From the NCBI GenBank assembly GCA_022565395.1, contig JAIUMV010000018.1, positions 1-64,000 of the forward strand: a stretch of 64,000 bases of DNA, read 5' to 3'. The number at the start of each line of letters is the position of its first letter. Positions within the stretch are counted from its first letter, which is position 1. The notes beneath the pieces were generated by a model that was not told the DNA's origin, ran no database searches, and worked only from the letters and a program-made list of their open reading frames with translations. Origin of the DNA: Marinobacter sp. (GTDB lineage: Bacteria > Pseudomonadota > Gammaproteobacteria > Pseudomonadales > Oleiphilaceae). Positions 23,449 through 33,112 of this stretch are shown here, one piece after another. A program made the position numbers and the translations under genes.

Positions 23449-24587
23449 AAAAAAGCTTCCAGCAGACTGTTCAGGTAACGCTGTCCTTTCGGGGTGGCCT
23501 GCAGGCGATCCGGTGCCAGCAGTTGTTGTGTTCTCAAGTCTGCCAGTATCGCCCCAATCTGGTCCAGAGGTAAACCCGTGCGTTGCTGGAACAGGCATTC
23601 TGGCACACCCTGCATCAGTCGCAGGGCATTCATCATGAACTCCAGCGGCAGTTGGCCGGATTCAATGTCTTCTCGCCCCGCCGTGCGGCTACCAATACGC
23701 TGCAGGTACGCGTCGGGTTGGCGGGTTTTCCAGTAGCGAAAGGGTGTCTGGCCCGCCACGGTCAGCTTGCCATGGGCACCTGCCCCCAGTGCCAGGTAGT
23801 CACCAAAGGTCCAGTAATTGAGATTATGCCGCGACTCGCGGCCCGGAAGGCTCCAGGCGGACACTTCATAGGCGCTGAAGCCGGCACTGGTCAGCCGCTC
23901 GCGCCCAGCCGCAAAAATGGCCCATAGTAGATCGTCGTCAGGGAGTGCGGGTGGCCGGCTGTAAAACTCGGTATTGGGCTCCAGGGTGAGCTGATACCAG
24001 GACAGGTGCGGTGGTTGCCAGCTCAGGGCGGCTTCCAGATCGGCCACCGCCGCTGCCGGGGTCTGTCCTGGCAGACCGTGCATCAGGTCCAGATTGAAAT
24101 TGTCAAAACCAGCCTGGCGGGCGGCCTCAATGGCGCGGTGTGCCGCCTGGTCATCGTGGATGCGCCCGAGGGTGCGCAGGGCTTCAGGGTCAAAGCTTTG
24201 GATGCCCAGAGAGAGCCGGTTGATACCGGCGGCGCGGAAGCCACTGAAGCGGGCCTCATCCACGGTGCCGGGGTTAGCTTCCAGAGTGATCTCGCAGTCT
24301 GCACTGAAACTCAACGAGCCTGCCAGGGCCGCAAACAGTTGCTGGTAGAAGCCCGGTGACATGAGTGACGGAGTGCCGCCGCCAATAAAGACGGTCTGGA
24401 TCGGGCGCCCGGCCACCAATGGCAGGTCTGGCGTGAGGTCCTCCAGCAGCGCCTGCAGATAGTCCTGCTCGGGAATAGCCCCTTGCCGGGCATGAGAATT
24501 GAAGTCGCAGTAGGGGCACTTGCGCACGCACCAGGGTACGTGGATGTAAAGGCTCAGCGGTGGCAAGGCCGTATCAGCAGGCAGCAT
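23445..24587 (-). CDS. hemW: HemW, radical-SAM heme chaperone
   Basis: The 380-residue protein has LSLYIHVPWCVRKCPYCDFN near the N-terminus, giving the CxxxCxxC cluster site, then GGGTPSL, EANPGT, RLSLGIQSFDPEALRTLGR and LDLMHGLPGQT. These are HemW/HemN-like; the absence of the HemN extra cysteine supports HemW, a heme-binding factor that inserts heme into respiratory enzymes, not coproporphyrinogen dehydrogenase. It follows rdgB by eight bases. Confidence 0.92.
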   Translation of the reverse strand: MLPADTALPPLSLYIHVPWCVRKCPYCDFNSHARQGAIPEQDYLQALLEDLTPDLPLVAGRPIQTVFIGGGTPSLMSPGFYQQLFAALAGSLSFSADCEITLEANPGTVDEARFSGFRAAGINRLSLGIQSFDPEALRTLGRIHDDQAAHRAIEAARQAGFDNFNLDLMHGLPGQTPAAAVADLEAALSWQPPHLSWYQLTLEPNTEFYSRPPALPDDDLLWAIFAAGRERLTSAGFSAYEVSAWSLPGRESRHNLNYWTFGDYLALGAGAHGKLTVAGQTPFRYWKTRQPDAYLQRIGSRTAGREDIESGQLPLEFMMNALRLMQGVPECLFQQRTGLPLDQIGAILADLRTQQLLAPDRLQATPKGQRYLNSLLEAFL

Positions 24588-24595
24588 GTGCAGGA

Positions 24596-25207
24596 TCAGC
24601 TGAAGCCCAGTACGGCAGCCAACTCGCTGCGCAGGCTTTGCAAGGCCTTGCCGCGATGGCTCAGGGCACTCTTCTCGCTGCGGCTGAGCTCCGCGGCGGC
24701 GCAGCCCGTCTCTGGCACCCAGAACACCGGGTCGTAGCCAAAGCCGCCGTCACCTCGGGGGGCGCGCAGAATTTCCCCTTGCCAGCGGCCGTGACAAATG
24801 AGGGGCGTGGGGTCGTCTGCGCTGCGCAGGAACACCAGTACACAGTGGAACCAGGCGCGCCGTTCACTGTCCGGCACATCCGCCAGGGCGGTGAGCAGCG
24901 CCTTGATATTGTCCTGGTCGCTGGCATCAGGGCCCGCAAAGCGTGCCGAGCGCACGCCGGGTTGCCCCCCCAGAGCATCCACGGCAAGGCCGGAGTCATC
25001 GGCCAGTGCGGGGAGGCCCGTCAAGGCTGCGGCATGGCGCGCCTTGATCAGGGCATTTTCCACAAAGGTGATAGCGGGCTCTTCAGCCTCTGGTACGCCC
25101 AGTTCACGCTGGGCCACCAGCTGCAGGCCCAAAGGCGCGAGCAGGTCGCCCAGTTCCGCCAGCTTGCCCTGGTTATTGCTGGCCAGCACCAGCCGGTTAT
25201 CAGACAT
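24596..25207 (-). CDS. rdgB: dITP/XTP pyrophosphatase (non-canonical purine NTP)
   Basis: The 203-residue enzyme hydrolyses dITP, XTP and dHAPTP to monophosphates and keeps deaminated purines out of DNA. Seen: [14 protein letters not shown] at the start, [34 protein letters not shown], and [15 protein letters not shown] 25207 is taken over the GTG one codon earlier. It is followed closely by hemW, a common pairing in gammaproteobacteria. Confidence 0.95.
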   Translation of the reverse strand: MSDNRLVLASNNQGKLAELGDLLAPLGLQLVAQRELGVPEAEEPAITFVENALIKARHAAALTGLPALADDSGLAVDALGGQPGVRSARFAGPDASDQDNIKALLTALADVPDSERRAWFHCVLVFLRSADDPTPLICHGRWQGEILRAPRGDGGFGYDPVFWVPETGCAAAELSRSEKSALSHRGKALQSLRSELAAVLGFS

Positions 25208-25224
25208 CACGGATGCAGGCTTCC

Positions 25225-25689
25225 TTAGTCATTATAAAGGGCATGAGAGAAGCGTATCGGGAAGGCTTCTTCCTGGCCGGTGGGTCGGGCGCGTATCTGG
25301 AAGGTCAGCAGCTCGGCATCCCGGTACTGATACTCGGCAATAAAATAGATGGCGTTCGGGCCTTCATGAATGCGGCGAAAGCCCAGCCGACGTAACTGCT
25401 GTACCTGGTTGACCACATTGCCCTCAACCTGACCGTTGACCGGGCGTATGCCGCCGTGCTCGGGGTCCTTGATCATGATGGCGATGTTGACGATACCAAT
25501 GGAGCGGCTGCGGGGAATGTTGTTGGCGGCCGCCACTTCAGGGGTCAGGAAGGTGCTGGGAAATACGCTGTAATGAATCTCGTAGTCACCAAACTCCACT
25601 TTGCGGGCCTGTGCCGGCGTTGCCAGCACCAGTGCCAGACAAAGGATTGGTAGCAGGAACTGGGTACGTAATGCGGGCAGCCGGCTCAT
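25225..25689 (-). CDS. DUF4426 secreted/periplasmic protein
   Basis: ATG 25689 follows AGGAG and starts a clear signal peptide (hydrophobic [13 protein letters not shown], cleavage after AQA at about residue 28). A reading from 25827 would place an unlike stretch before it. The mature 125 residues include [30 protein letters not shown] and [16 protein letters not shown], as in DUF4426. The gene sits between metW and rdgB, as in Pseudomonas (between PA0387 and PA0390 neighbours). Function unknown. Confidence 0.8.
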   Translation of the reverse strand: MSRLPALRTQFLLPILCLALVLATPAQARKVEFGDYEIHYSVFPSTFLTPEVAAANNIPRSRSIGIVNIAIMIKDPEHGGIRPVNGQVEGNVVNQVQQLRRLGFRRIHEGPNAIYFIAEYQYRDAELLTFQIRARPTGQEEAFPIRFSHALYND

Positions 25690-25694
25690 GGTAA

Positions 25695-26294
25695 TCACTC
25701 CTGGCGAGTTATGCGGTAGATGGCAATTTGCCCCAGCATATTGGGCCACAGGCGGCTCAGCCATCGGTCGCGGTGTTCTCCATCCACTACGGTGCGGTTC
25801 AGGATACGGATGTTGCGGCGACGGCACAGGGCCTCAAAATCCTTGAAGGTGCACAGGTGGATGTTAGGCGTATTATACCACTTGTAGGGCAGGGTCTCTG
25901 ACTCCGGCATACGACCACGGCGCATCAGAAACCAGCGCAGACGCCAGTAGCCAAAATTGGGAAACGTGACAATGCCTTCCCGGCCCACCCGCAGCATTTC
26001 CTCTATCACCAGATCCGGCCGTCGCACGGCTTGCAGGGCCTGAGTCATCAGTACCGTATCAAAGGTCTGGTCCTCAAAGTTGCCGAGCCCCTGCTTGTCC
26101 AGATCCTGCTGGATCACGGCTACACCACGGGCCATGCAGGTGGTGATATGGGCGGGATTAATCTCCAGGCCGAAGCCGGTGGCGTCACGTTCCCGTTGCA
26201 GGTAGTCCAGCAGGGTGCCATCACCGCAGCCCAGGTCCAGTATGTGGCTGCCCGGCTTGATCCACTCCTGAATGATGTCGAGGTCCGCTCTCAT
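25695..26294 (-). CDS. metW: MetW, methionine biosynthesis partner
   Basis: The 199-residue protein is a class I SAM-dependent methyltransferase fold with [20 protein letters not shown] and [20 protein letters not shown]. MetW works with MetX and is needed for its full activity in pseudomonads; its substrate is not settled. It overlaps metX by four bases (ATGA), which fits obligate partnership. Confidence 0.92.
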   Translation of the reverse strand: MRADLDIIQEWIKPGSHILDLGCGDGTLLDYLQRERDATGFGLEINPAHITTCMARGVAVIQQDLDKQGLGNFEDQTFDTVLMTQALQAVRRPDLVIEEMLRVGREGIVTFPNFGYWRLRWFLMRRGRMPESETLPYKWYNTPNIHLCTFKDFEALCRRRNIRILNRTVVDGEHRDRWLSRLWPNMLGQIAIYRITRQE

Positions 26295-27439
26295 GCGCCC
26301 ACCTCCCGTGCGACACGGTCCATGTAGGTGGTGAAGATGTCCATGTACCGGGGCGTGGGGATCAGAAAGGCATCATGCCCCCAGGGCGCGTCTATTTCGG
26401 CGTAGCTGGCCTTGCGTCGGGCGGCAATCAGCGCCCGCACCAACTCTTCAGAGCGCGCCGGGGTAAAGCGCCAGTCAGTGCTGAATGACAGCACCAGAAA
26501 CTCACATTGAGCCTGGGCGACGGCTTTGGCCAGCTGATTGTCATGTTCATAGGCCGGGTCAAAGTAATCCAGGGCTTTGGTCATCAGCAGGTAGGTATTG
26601 GCGTCAAAGGTTTCCGAGAAGCGCTCACCCTGGTAGCGCAGATAACTCTCCACCTGAAATTCCGCGTCAAAGCCAAACTTGTAGGCCTGATCCCGCAACT
26701 CGCGGCCAAACTTCTCGCCCATGGAGGCGTCCGACAGGTAGGTGATGTGCCCCACCATTCGAGCCAGCATCAGGCCCCGGCGTGGAATGGCGTCGTGGTC
26801 ATAGAAGCGTCCGCCATGAAATTCCGGGTCTGAGGTGATGGCTTTGCGGGCTACTTCGTTGAAAGCGATGTTCTGAGCGGTGAGCCGCGGGGTGGATGCG
26901 ATCACCACCGCGTGGCGCAGGCGGTCGGGGTAGGACATGCTCCACTGCAGCGCCTGCATGCCTCCCAGCGAGCCCCCCACCACGGCGGCCCAGGTCTGGA
27001 TGCCAAGCCGGTCCGCCAGGCGGGCCTGGCTGTTGACCCAGTCGGTCACTGTGATCACCGGGAAGTCCGGGCCAAACGGGCGACCGGATTCCGGGTTAAT
27101 GGCGTTGGGCCCGGTGCTGCCGTGACAGCCCCCCAGATTATTGAGTGATACCACAAAGAAACGGTTGGTATCTATGGGTTTGCCGGGGCCGATACAGGTG
27201 TCCCACCAGCCCGGCTTGCGGTCATCTTCGGTATGGTAGCCAGCAGCGTGGTGGTGGCCGCTGAGGGCGTGACAGATGAGTACGGCATTGCTGGCATCAG
27301 CGTTGAGTGTGCCGTAGGTTTCCACCATCAGCTCGTAGCGATCCAGTGTCTGTCCGCAGGCCAGGGTCAAGGGGGTGTCAAAGTGTAGTTTCTGCGGGGC
27401 AACAAGCCCCACGGAATCCGGGGGAAACGAATCAGGCAT
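26291..27439 (-). CDS. metX: Homoserine O-acyltransferase MetX (probably succinyl-type)
   Basis: The 382-residue alpha/beta-hydrolase-fold enzyme activates homoserine at the start of methionine synthesis. Motifs: [31 protein letters not shown], the nucleophile [12 protein letters not shown] (Ser near 146) and the catalytic His in [13 protein letters not shown] 27439, after AGGAAG, is chosen over a start at 27517. In gammaproteobacteria with metXW this enzyme is usually a succinyltransferase, but I cannot prove that from the residues seen. Confidence 0.93.
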   Translation of the reverse strand: MPDSFPPDSVGLVAPQKLHFDTPLTLACGQTLDRYELMVETYGTLNADASNAVLICHALSGHHHAAGYHTEDDRKPGWWDTCIGPGKPIDTNRFFVVSLNNLGGCHGSTGPNAINPESGRPFGPDFPVITVTDWVNSQARLADRLGIQTWAAVVGGSLGGMQALQWSMSYPDRLRHAVVIASTPRLTAQNIAFNEVARKAITSDPEFHGGRFYDHDAIPRRGLMLARMVGHITYLSDASMGEKFGRELRDQAYKFGFDAEFQVESYLRYQGERFSETFDANTYLLMTKALDYFDPAYEHDNQLAKAVAQAQCEFLVLSFSTDWRFTPARSEELVRALIAARRKASYAEIDAPWGHDAFLIPTPRYMDIFTTYMDRVAREVGA

Positions 27440-27523
27440 TGACGCGCAGCTTCCTGAGCCAGTGGGTCCGGGACAAATCCAGCCCAGCAGTTTAAAGCTG
27501 TGGCCCCGGGGCTGCAACCGGCA

Positions 27524-29485
27524 TCAGGCGATGCCGGAGAGGTTAACCACTTTTTGCTGGATCAGGGTGGGGGCAGGCTTGCGGATCTGGCGGTGCATAT
27601 TCTCCGCCAGCTCCAGCTGCTTGCGCAGCTCAAGAATGGTGTTTTCCAGACGCCCGCGCTCTTCTTTGCCGCTACGTTCGTTCTTCACCATGTCACGGAT
27701 GCGGCGAATCTGCAGCTCCAGCAAACGTTTTTGCTCCAGAGAGAACTGCATGATGGGCAGCAGGGCTTCCTCCGGCCAGCGCTCAACGTCCTGGCGCACC
27801 CGCTGGTGCAGAGTCCGGGCTTCATTCACCATGATATTGAAGAAGCGGCGGATCAGAACGTTCTGACCTGTGAGCAGATTCTTTGGATTATGGCGGAATT
27901 TGTTGGCTTTCTTGCGCAGCTCGCGCACGGCAATCACGTGGCGGCCAGCCCGCAGTGGGATGGGCTCCAGGTGCCGGGCGCGGCTATCTTCGTTATAGCG
28001 GCGGTAAATGGACGCCACCATTTTTTCTGCCAGCTTGCCTTCCGTCATCAGGTTGGTGAGGTCGGCTTCCAGCAGTTCAAAGAAGTGGTTCATGGCACCG
28101 CTCATACCTGCGGTGGTCCAGCTGTTTTCCAGCAGATTGCGCACCTTGTCGGTATGGGCCTCGAAGCGGGCCTCCGACACCAGTTTGCACAGGGCATCAC
28201 CCTGCGTCTGCATCAGGCGGCGGCTGGAGCGCAGGGTGATCAGCTTCTTATAGTAGAAGTCATAATCTTTCTGGCTGCGTTCCGCCAGGCGGCGCAGGGC
28301 GTCCCGGTCCACCCGGGTATCACCGCAGGCTTTCAGCTCTTCCTGCAGGGATTCGAGGCGGGCCTGCATGGCGGCCTGACTGTTCTGCAGCATGCCCAGC
28401 AGGTCGTTAATCAGGCTGCGGGTGATCAGCTCTTCCTTGTGCATCAGAATGCGGTCAATGATCAGTCGCTCCAGGCTCGGCAACTGGCTGCGCTCCAACA
28501 GCGGCTGATCGCCTTTGACCCGGCCCATCAGGCCTTGTTTGGCAGAAACGGGAATGACGTCCTGAGTGCGAATGCCAAGCTGGTCGGCGCTGTAACTGCG
28601 AACGCGCTCAATGGACTGCTGGGTGTGCAGCTCGCCCTGCAGATCGTCCCAGAGTATGTCGACTTTGTTGAGCACGGCAAAACGCCCGGCGCGATGGTCG
28701 GCGTTATCGGTGGCGATATGGTTCTTCCAGATGGCTATATCGCTGGCCGTCACCCCGGTGTCGGCGCTGAGCAGGAAGATAATCGCATGGGCATTGGGCA
28801 ACTGACTGATGGTCAGCTCAGGCTCTGAGCCCAGAGCGTTCAGCCCCGGCGTGTCGAGAATGCGCAAGCCACGCTCGAACAGCGGGTGGCGGATGCTGAT
28901 CTGGGCGTTGCGCCAGGCTGGGATCAGTACCTGACCCGGCCGTTCACGGTCCGGCTCCAGCATGGACTCCCGGAAACCCAGTTCAGCGGCTTCGAGTGGC
29001 GTGACGCTTTTAGTGGTGGCCACCTCCGACAGTACCTGGCGCATGACATCCGGTGAGGCCTCATCCAGATCAAAGCGTTGCCAGCGCTGCGGCTGTTTGC
29101 GTAGCTGCTGCAGGGATTGTTCTTCCCGGCGGGTTTCAATCGGCAGCAGCATCAGGTAATTGCGGTTTTCGTTGCGATCAAAGTACAGCTCGGTAGGGCA
29201 CATGGTGGTGCGCCCAGCCTGTGACGGCAGCATGCGCTGGCCGTAGTCGGCAAAGAACAGGGCGTTGATAAGCTCGGTTTTGCCGCGCGAGTACTCGCCA
29301 ACAAAGGCAATGGTCAGCTCATCTTCAATTAGTAATTCCAGGCCACGGCGAATGCGGCTGCTGATGTCCTCGGAGAAAAGGTCATTGTCCTGAAGCCACA
29401 GGCGATAGCGGGAAATCTGACGAATCAGTTCCTTTTTCCACGCGTGGTAGGCTTCAACTTGCTGTGACAGGCTGCCCTTGCTCAT
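27524..29485 (-). CDS. Dynamin-like GTPase
   Basis: The 653-residue protein has a full GTPase set: G1 AFVGEYSRGKTELINALFF at about 60-78, a switch Thr in RTTMCPTEL, G3 RILDTPGLNALG, and G4 VLNKVDILWD. The long C-terminal half is helical with RLESLQEELKA-type coiled coil and EQKRLLELQIRRIRDMVK. Bacterial dynamins remodel membranes or guard against damage. There is no membrane helix, and no partner dynamin gene in the window. It stands just upstream of metX on the same strand (84-base gap), so control may be separate. Confidence 0.85.
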   Translation of the reverse strand: MSKGSLSQQVEAYHAWKKELIRQISRYRLWLQDNDLFSEDISSRIRRGLELLIEDELTIAFVGEYSRGKTELINALFFADYGQRMLPSQAGRTTMCPTELYFDRNENRNYLMLLPIETRREEQSLQQLRKQPQRWQRFDLDEASPDVMRQVLSEVATTKSVTPLEAAELGFRESMLEPDRERPGQVLIPAWRNAQISIRHPLFERGLRILDTPGLNALGSEPELTISQLPNAHAIIFLLSADTGVTASDIAIWKNHIATDNADHRAGRFAVLNKVDILWDDLQGELHTQQSIERVRSYSADQLGIRTQDVIPVSAKQGLMGRVKGDQPLLERSQLPSLERLIIDRILMHKEELITRSLINDLLGMLQNSQAAMQARLESLQEELKACGDTRVDRDALRRLAERSQKDYDFYYKKLITLRSSRRLMQTQGDALCKLVSEARFEAHTDKVRNLLENSWTTAGMSGAMNHFFELLEADLTNLMTEGKLAEKMVASIYRRYNEDSRARHLEPIPLRAGRHVIAVRELRKKANKFRHNPKNLLTGQNVLIRRFFNIMVNEARTLHQRVRQDVERWPEEALLPIMQFSLEQKRLLELQIRRIRDMVKNERSGKEERGRLENTILELRKQLELAENMHRQIRKPAPTLIQQKVVNLSGIA

Positions 29486-29577
29486 GGTGTGCCGATCCTG
29501 TTCCGGAAAATCATGAAAATGCGGTAAGGTCTCAATTGTAGGGGAGAATAGCGAGAATGTGACAGGTGGTGATGTGA

Positions 29578-29608
29578 CCGGTTTGCCGTTTTTAATGCGG
29601 CAAACCGG
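29578..29608. repeat. 11-bp perfect stem in the yggT–dynamin gap
   Basis: CCGGTTTGCCG (29578-29588) and CGGCAAACCGG (29598-29608) with a TTTTTAATG loop. It is between yggT and the dynamin gene. There is no T-run after the stem on the minus strand, so it might be an attenuator, a processing site or a two-fold protein site. The rest of 29486-29722 is AT-rich and shows no gene. Confidence 0.5.
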
Positions 29609-29722
29609 CAGTCGTAATGCTTCTTTATTTAATTATTCTTTTGATTCAATGGGTTGTCGCTGTTTTAAGGGGGCGTAACGGGCGGCCTCTTTTTGTAATA
29701 ATTTGTCAATACGTGCGCGTGT

Positions 29723-30307
29723 TCACAACGAGACGCCAATGCTGGCCAGACCCATGCTGGCAGCAATGTGGGCAATGATCACCGAGATAATGTTCAAAAT
29801 CAGGAACACGATAATCGGTGACAGGTCCAGGCCACCCAGGTTGGGCATCAGTCGCCGTACCGGGCGCAGCACGGGCTCTGTCAGCTGCACGATCAGTTGC
29901 ACGGCAGGGTGGTGGCTCTGGGGCGCGACCCAGCTAATGATGACGACGGCAATGACTGACCAGAAATAGATTTTGACGATCAGTCCCAGCACTGTGATGG
30001 CAGACCAGGCCAGCAGGGTAACGGGGTTGATACCGGCGGGGCCGCCATTGAGAGCAAACAGGATCAGCATGAAGGCGGCCGCCTGAATCAGGACAGCCAG
30101 TACCAGTGCTGCACCGTCAATACCGCCCCAGCCCGGGATAAAGCGGCGCAGGGGGCGCAGGGGTGGGTTGGTGGCCTTCACCACGAACTGGCAGATGGGA
30201 TTGTAGAAGTCGGCCCGGGCCAGCTGCAGCATGAACCTGAGCAGTACGATGGTCAGATAAAACGTCGATGCAATCTGTAAGGTGGTGATGAGGATGTCTG
30301 CCAGCAT
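29723..30307 (-). CDS. yggT: YggT-family inner-membrane protein (two YGGT modules)
   Basis: The 194-residue protein repeats one unit twice: a membrane helix, PI(C/I)-x-(F/L)..., and RFIP/RLMP. The first is FLLRFMLQLARADFYNPICQ…PLRRFIPG; the second is VAPQSHHPAVQLIVQLTEPV followed by LRPVRRLMP. Four membrane helices are expected. The family is linked to osmotic and potassium stress and division. It follows proC by 53 bases. Confidence 0.9.
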   Translation of the reverse strand: MLADILITTLQIASTFYLTIVLLRFMLQLARADFYNPICQFVVKATNPPLRPLRRFIPGWGGIDGAALVLAVLIQAAAFMLILFALNGGPAGINPVTLLAWSAITVLGLIVKIYFWSVIAVVIISWVAPQSHHPAVQLIVQLTEPVLRPVRRLMPNLGGLDLSPIIVFLILNIISVIIAHIAASMGLASIGVSL

Positions 30308-30360
30308 GGAAAACTCCGATAGGGGCTGTCACTGATTCCAGAATTAAGGGTTGATAGGGG

Positions 30361-31191
30361 TCAGTCCGCTGCCAGATCCCTGGCCATCTCCTGTGAGCGC
30401 GTCAGGGCCGCAGTATAGGCTTCATCCACCAGGTTGCGCAGCCCTTTCTCCTCAAAACAGTGGATGGCGCGCTCTGTGGTGCCGCCGGGGGACATGACAT
30501 TGCGCTTCAGTTGCGCGGGCTCGTGGCTGCTGCGCCGGGCCATTTCCGCAGCCCCGGCCATGGTCTGGATTGCCAGCTGGCGGGCTGTGTCCTGTGCCAT
30601 GCCGTGGCCCATGGCTGCGGTTTCCAGGGCTTCCAGCATCAGGAAAAAATACGCCGGGCCGCTGCCCGACAGTGCGGTAACCGCATGCAGTTGTGCTTCG
30701 TCGTCTACCCAAAGGGCGCTGCCGATGCTCTGGAATATGGCCTCGGCGGCACCGCGTTGGTTATTATTGGTGGCGCTATTGGCGTAGAGTCCTGCCGCCC
30801 CTTTGCCCACCAGTGACGGGGTGTTGGGCATAACGCGAACCAGCGGCAAGCCGCCGCCGAGCCATTGGTCCAGGGTGTCGCTTTCCAGACCAGCGGCAAT
30901 GGAAATGATCAGTGGACGGGTGTTTTGCACCACCGGTGCCAGCGTTTGGCATACCGCTTTCATGACTTGCGGCTTGACCGCCAGGATGATGATGTCTGCC
31001 TGCTCGGCGCAGTGCCGGTTGTCCGTTGTTACGCTGATGCCAAACTGGCGTCGCAGGGCCTGCAGATGCTCATCGTCCGGTGCGCTGGCCCAGATGCTGG
31101 CTGCCTTGTAGCCGCTGTCCAGCATGCCGCCGATGATCGCGCTGGCCATGTTGCCGGCACCGATAAAGGAAATGGTGGGGGACTTGCTCAA
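30361..31191 (-). CDS. proC: Pyrroline-5-carboxylate reductase
   Basis: The 276-residue enzyme makes proline from pyrroline-5-carboxylate with NAD(P)H. Seen: ISFIGAGNMASAIIGGML at the N-terminus, IILAVKPQVMKAVCQ, RVMPNTPSLVGKGA, and ALSGSGPAYFFLMLEA. A TTG at 31191 is chosen as start because AAGGAG lies seven bases before it; the alternative, also TTG, at 31212 lacks an SD. So proC here has a rare TTG start. Confidence 0.93.
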   Translation of the reverse strand: MSKSPTISFIGAGNMASAIIGGMLDSGYKAASIWASAPDDEHLQALRRQFGISVTTDNRHCAEQADIIILAVKPQVMKAVCQTLAPVVQNTRPLIISIAAGLESDTLDQWLGGGLPLVRVMPNTPSLVGKGAAGLYANSATNNNQRGAAEAIFQSIGSALWVDDEAQLHAVTALSGSGPAYFFLMLEALETAAMGHGMAQDTARQLAIQTMAGAAEMARRSSHEPAQLKRNVMSPGGTTERAIHCFEEKGLRNLVDEAYTAALTRSQEMARDLAAD

Positions 31192-31247
31192 CGTAGACTC
31201 CTTAGGGTGCAAACTGGGGTTCAGGTGCAGACATGATATCAGCCCCT

Positions 31248-31952
31248 TTATGTTTTTGCGGGTCTTTCGCCAAACAGGGCAGTACCAACCCGCACCCAGG
31301 TGGCACCGGCTGTGATGGCCAGCTCCAGGTCATCGGACATGCCCATGGACAGGGTGTCCAGCGGCTGATCACTGGCCCAGGGCTGCTGTCTCAATGCCTG
31401 CAATGCTGACGCCAGGTCATTGAAAGACTGTTGTAGCGCCTGCTCCGGTTGTTCTGGATCCGGGATTGCCATCAGGCCGCGCAGGCTGAGGTGGGGTAGT
31501 TGGGCCACCTCGCGGGCAAGTTCCGGCAGCTCCGCCAGGGATACGCCGGCTTTGCTGGCCTCATCGTTCACATTGACCTGCAGGCACAGATTCAGTGGTG
31601 GCAGGCCCTCCGGGCGTTGCTCACTGAGGCGACGGGCAACCTTCAGGCGATCCACGCTGTGCACCCACTGGAAGTGCTCTGCGATAGCTCGGGTTTTATT
31701 GGACTGGATGGGGCCGATAAAGTGCCACTCCAGCCCCGGCTGATCCTGCAATACCGCAATTTTATCCAGGGCTTCCTGCAGGTAGTTTTCGCCGAAGGCC
31801 CGTTGCCCGGCGGCTATAGCGGCCCGTAGCTCCGCCGCCGTTCGGGTTTTGCTGACCGCCAGCAGTTTGACACAGCCTGTTGGCCGGCCAGCGGCCTCTG
31901 TTGCTTTTTGTACGCGTCGGGTTACGCTCGCGATCTTGTCTGCTATGCTCAT
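31248..31952 (-). CDS. yggS: PLP homeostasis protein (YggS/PLPBP)
   Basis: The 234-residue PLP barrel protein carries KLLAVSKTRTAAELRAAI with the PLP lysine near residue 36, FGENYLQEALDKI, and LSMGMSDDLELAITAGATWV. It binds PLP without known catalysis and keeps B6 and amino-acid pools in balance. It leads the yggS-proC-yggT run, all on the minus strand, and is divergent from pilT with about 105 bases between. Confidence 0.94.
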   Translation of the reverse strand: MSIADKIASVTRRVQKATEAAGRPTGCVKLLAVSKTRTAAELRAAIAAGQRAFGENYLQEALDKIAVLQDQPGLEWHFIGPIQSNKTRAIAEHFQWVHSVDRLKVARRLSEQRPEGLPPLNLCLQVNVNDEASKAGVSLAELPELAREVAQLPHLSLRGLMAIPDPEQPEQALQQSFNDLASALQALRQQPWASDQPLDTLSMGMSDDLELAITAGATWVRVGTALFGERPAKT

Positions 31953-32057
31953 GGTTACATTTTATGGCTTGGGTCTGTCCCGTCGAGATGCCTACACGTT
32001 ACTCGCAGGCTCCTGAAATGCCAAGAATAATCAAGAAGAAAACCTTCCGAGGACATT

Positions 32058-33092
32058 ATGGATATAACTGAACTGCTGGCGTTCTCGGCAAAACAGGGCG
32101 CGTCGGATTTGCACCTGTCTGCCGGTCTTCCCCCCATGATTCGGGTCGATGGCGATGTCAGGCGGATTAATCTGCCGCCCATGGAGCATAAGGAAGTTCA
32201 TGGTCTGATCTATGACATCATGAACGATAAGCAGCGCAAGGATTTCGAGGAGTTCCTGGAGACAGACTTCTCCTTTGAGGTGCCAGGGGTGGCGCGTTTC
32301 CGGGTTAACGCCTTCAATCAGAACCGTGGTGCCGGCGCGGTATTCCGGACCATCCCTTCCAAGGTGTTGACCATGGAAGACCTGGGTATGGGGCAGGTGT
32401 TCAAGGACATTTCATCCGTGCCGCGTGGTCTTGTGCTGGTGACCGGGCCGACGGGCTCCGGTAAGTCCACCACCCTGGCGGCAATGATCGACTACATCAA
32501 TGACACCCGTTATGAGCACATCCTCACCATTGAGGACCCCATTGAATTCGTGCATGAGTCCAAGAAATGCCTGGTCAACCAGCGGGAAGTGCATCGGGAC
32601 ACCCTCGGTTTCAATGAAGCGCTGCGCTCCGCCCTGCGGGAAGACCCTGACATTATCCTGGTGGGTGAGCTGCGGGACCTGGAAACCATCCGCCTGGCAC
32701 TGACCGCTGCGGAAACGGGCCACTTGGTATTCGGCACCCTGCACACCACCTCGGCCGCCAAGACCATTGACCGCGTGGTTGACGTATTCCCGGCTGAAGA
32801 AAAGTCCATGGTGCGTTCGATGCTGTCTGAGTCCCTGCAGGCGGTTATTTCCCAGACGCTGATGAAAAAAGTGGGGGGTGGCCGGGTGGCTGCGCACGAA
32901 ATTATGATCGGCACCTCAGCAATTCGTAACCTGATCCGTGAGGATAAGGTGGCGCAGATGTACTCTGCCATTCAGACCGGTGGTTCGCTGGGTATGCAGA
33001 CCCTGGATCAGTGTCTGCAGCGTTTGCTGCAGAAAGGTCTGATTACCCGGGAAGCGGCGCGAGTCAAAGCGAAGATGCCGGACAATTTCTGA
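32058..33092 (+). CDS. pilT: Type IV pilus retraction ATPase PilT
   Basis: The 344-residue hexameric ATPase has Walker A VTGPTGSGKSTTLAAMIDYI, Asp box ILTIEDPIEFVH, Walker B DIILVGELRDLETI, His box GHLVFGTLHTTSA, and the AIRNLIRE motif near the C-terminus. It drives pilus disassembly for twitching. AGGA precedes the ATG. PilU follows after 20 bases. No pilus assembly genes are present in this window. Confidence 0.97.
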   Translation: MDITELLAFSAKQGASDLHLSAGLPPMIRVDGDVRRINLPPMEHKEVHGLIYDIMNDKQRKDFEEFLETDFSFEVPGVARFRVNAFNQNRGAGAVFRTIPSKVLTMEDLGMGQVFKDISSVPRGLVLVTGPTGSGKSTTLAAMIDYINDTRYEHILTIEDPIEFVHESKKCLVNQREVHRDTLGFNEALRSALREDPDIILVGELRDLETIRLALTAAETGHLVFGTLHTTSAAKTIDRVVDVFPAEEKSMVRSMLSESLQAVISQTLMKKVGGGRVAAHEIMIGTSAIRNLIREDKVAQMYSAIQTGGSLGMQTLDQCLQRLLQKGLITREAARVKAKMPDNF

Positions 33093-33112
33093 CGGAGGCT
33101 TAAGAAAGGCAT

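Noticed and set aside
23449..23598. Longer N-terminus for the membrane gene at 22912-23448
   Set aside because: It would overlap hemW by about 150 bases, and its sequence is non-hydrophobic, unlike a natural start.
27500..28828. 442-residue plus-strand frame across the dynamin-like gene
   Set aside because: It is antisense to a protein with all GTPase motifs. No start signal or family match.
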